A stretch of 45,868 bases of DNA from NCBI GenBank assembly GCA_017442535.1, contig JAFRZL010000039.1, positions 1 to 45,868 of the forward strand. Direction: 5' to 3'. Of the stretch, positions 44,936-45,868 are shown piece after piece. Under the pieces are notes generated by a model. The model was not told the origin of the DNA. It searched no databases and saw nothing but the letters and a program-made list of their open reading frames with translations. Both the position numbers and the translations under genes were made by a program. How positions within the stretch are numbered: position 1 is the first letter of the stretch; each line of letters starts with the position of its first letter. Source of the DNA: Bacillota bacterium. Its GTDB lineage: Bacteria > Bacillota > Clostridia > Lachnospirales > Bianqueaceae.

Positions 44936-44979
44936 GAAAAGGGAGCGCGAACAACGCTCTCACGTTATTCGCGCTCCCT
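44936..44979 (-). terminator. Intrinsic terminator of ppdK
   Basis: On the minus strand a perfect 12-bp GC-rich stem (44979-44968 with 44951-44940), a 16-base loop and a short TTTT tail. It lies 21 bases past the ppdK stop and just upstream of the promoter for the membrane protein gene. Confidence 0.85.
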
Positions 44980-45000
44980 GAAGGAACTTGAGTGGATGAA

Positions 45001-45868
45001 TTACTTATCCTTTCTCTCCGCGCCGAAAGTCTTCTTGGCTTCTTCCCATCCGGCAAGCAGGCTCTTGAATCCGGCAGACAGGATGTCCTTAAGCTCGGAC
45101 CCGGCTTCTACAGCGATAGTGGAGATCTTGTCGGTAGCATCCTTGAAGGCAGCCTTAGCGGCTTCTACCTTGCGCTCGACTTCTTCTTCGATCTTGTCGA
45201 ACTCTTCCTCGACAACGTCCTTGTCAGCAATCGCGGCCTGAGCGGCAGCAAGTCTGGCGATCGGAACGCGGAAGGGGCTGCAGGAGACATAGTCCAGACC
45301 GATCTTGTGGCAGAATTCCACAGAAGAGGGGTCGCCGCCATGCTCGCCGCAGATGCCGATGTGCAGGTTGGGATTGACGGGCTTGCCCAGCTTGATGGTC
45401 ATTTCCATCAGCTTGCCGACGCCTTCCTGATCCAGCTTTGCAAACGGATCGTTCTCGAAGATCTTGGTGTCGTAGTAGGCGTTCAGGAACTTGCCGGCAT
45501 CGTCGCGGCTGAATCCCTAGGTCATCTGGGTCAGATCGTTGGTGCCGAAGCAGAAGAAGTCAGCTTCCTTGGCGATCTGATCAGCTGTCAGAGCGGCTCT
45601 CGGGATCTCGATCATGGTACCGACCTGATACTTGAGGTCAGCGCCGGCAGCGGCGATCTCGGCGTCAGCGGTCTCGACAACGACCTTCTTGACGAACTTG
45701 AGTTCCTTGATGTCGCAGATCAGAGGAATCATGATCTCGGGCTCGATATTCCATTCCGGATGCTCTTTCTTGACCTCAATAGCAGCGCGGATAACAGCGC
45801 TGGTCTGCATCTTGGCGATTTCAGGATAGGTAACCGTCAGACGGCAGCCGCGATGGCCCATCATGGGG
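45001..45868 (-). pseudogene. ppdK: Pyruvate, phosphate dikinase, 3' part, with in-frame amber codon
   Basis: The C-terminal PEP/pyruvate-binding barrel of PPDK, which interconverts pyruvate, ATP and phosphate with PEP, AMP and PPi. The frame starts beyond the right edge, with MMGHRGCRL near it, and carries IEIPRAALTAD and FGTNDLTQMT. A TAG at 45519-45517 then stands where the family has Tyr or Phe before [10 protein letters not shown]. The frame is otherwise intact on both sides: the 36 codons after it read as normal PPDK, then [13 protein letters not shown] with the catalytic cysteine. Termination at TAG would remove that cysteine, so the product should be inactive unless the stop is read through or is a sequence error. 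The chain also runs 75 residues past the usual family end ([12 protein letters not shown]) as a charged, helical tail. Confidence 0.85.

Noticed and set aside
45517..45519. General reassignment of TAG to an amino acid.
   Set aside because: TAG ends other well-bounded genes here, for example at 4764-4766 and 7119-7121, each followed at once by the next gene's ribosome site or start. Global recoding is therefore unlikely.

Overview
The window looks like a chromosomal segment of a fermentative Firmicute, most likely a Clostridia/Lachnospiraceae-type gut or rumen bacterium. The basis is moderately high GC, strong AGGAGG-type ribosome sites in front of almost every gene, canonical TTGACA/TATAAT promoters with intrinsic terminators, a PPi-type pyruvate phosphate dikinase, and heavy investment in sugar-acid and glycoside use. 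No rRNA, tRNA, CRISPR array, insertion sequence or phage gene is visible. Species cannot be named from the sequence.

Layout. 1-1578 (+): the end of a membrane-anchored cyclophilin, a TfoX-N protein and a decayed methyltransferase gene. 7676-1624 (-): one tight eight-gene operon (lipoprotein/membrane protein, CorA transporter, HD phosphohydrolase, SpoU-type RNA methyltransferase, an unrecognised protein, esterase, CcdA-TlpA fusion, YunG-like protein). 7848-10061 (+): a lone GH36 alpha-galactosidase-like gene facing that operon. 13490-10148 (-): acetyltransferase, two uncharacterised proteins, YbaK deacylase and an FAD oxidoreductase. 14491-13589 (-): an AraC/cupin regulator divergent from the operon it probably controls.

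14635-21715 (+) is the centrepiece: SDR mannonate/fructuronate oxidoreductase, PfkB sugar(-acid) kinase, 6-phosphogluconate dehydrogenase, HAD phosphatase, LarA-superfamily nickel-pincer epimerase and tagaturonate epimerase UxaE. Neither mannonate dehydratase nor KDPG aldolase is present. Read together, the genes spell a route from hexuronates through mannonate and gluconate to 6-phosphogluconate and ribulose 5-phosphate, bypassing the usual 2-keto-3-deoxygluconate route. It ends at a bidirectional terminator shared with a convergent seven-gene operon (31179-21783, -). That operon encodes an aldo/keto reductase, nitroreductase, GH2 glycosidase, Gfo/Idh/MocA dehydrogenase, TIM-barrel isomerase, metallo-beta-lactamase-fold protein and a cytoplasmic ConA-like/FG-GAP protein. 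It looks like an intracellular glycoside-degradation operon, possibly oxidative.

32004-31378 is a GyrI-like gene. About 32040-34140 is a visibly AT-rich island with a PUA/EVE-like + Mrr restriction endonuclease and an unrecognised gene. 37048-34146 (-) is a six-gene operon of small accessory proteins (flavoprotein, CAT-like acetyltransferase, DUF2200, DUF1905, DUF5655, GNAT). 42827-37129 (-) encodes envelope proteins including a 1201-residue protein with two DUF6273-like domains, a coiled coil, one membrane helix and a large outer domain. 44782-42973 (-) holds a small membrane protein and a MATE transporter. 45868-45001 (-) is the 3' part of ppdK, interrupted by an in-frame amber codon ahead of the catalytic cysteine region and carrying an unusual 75-residue C-terminal extension.
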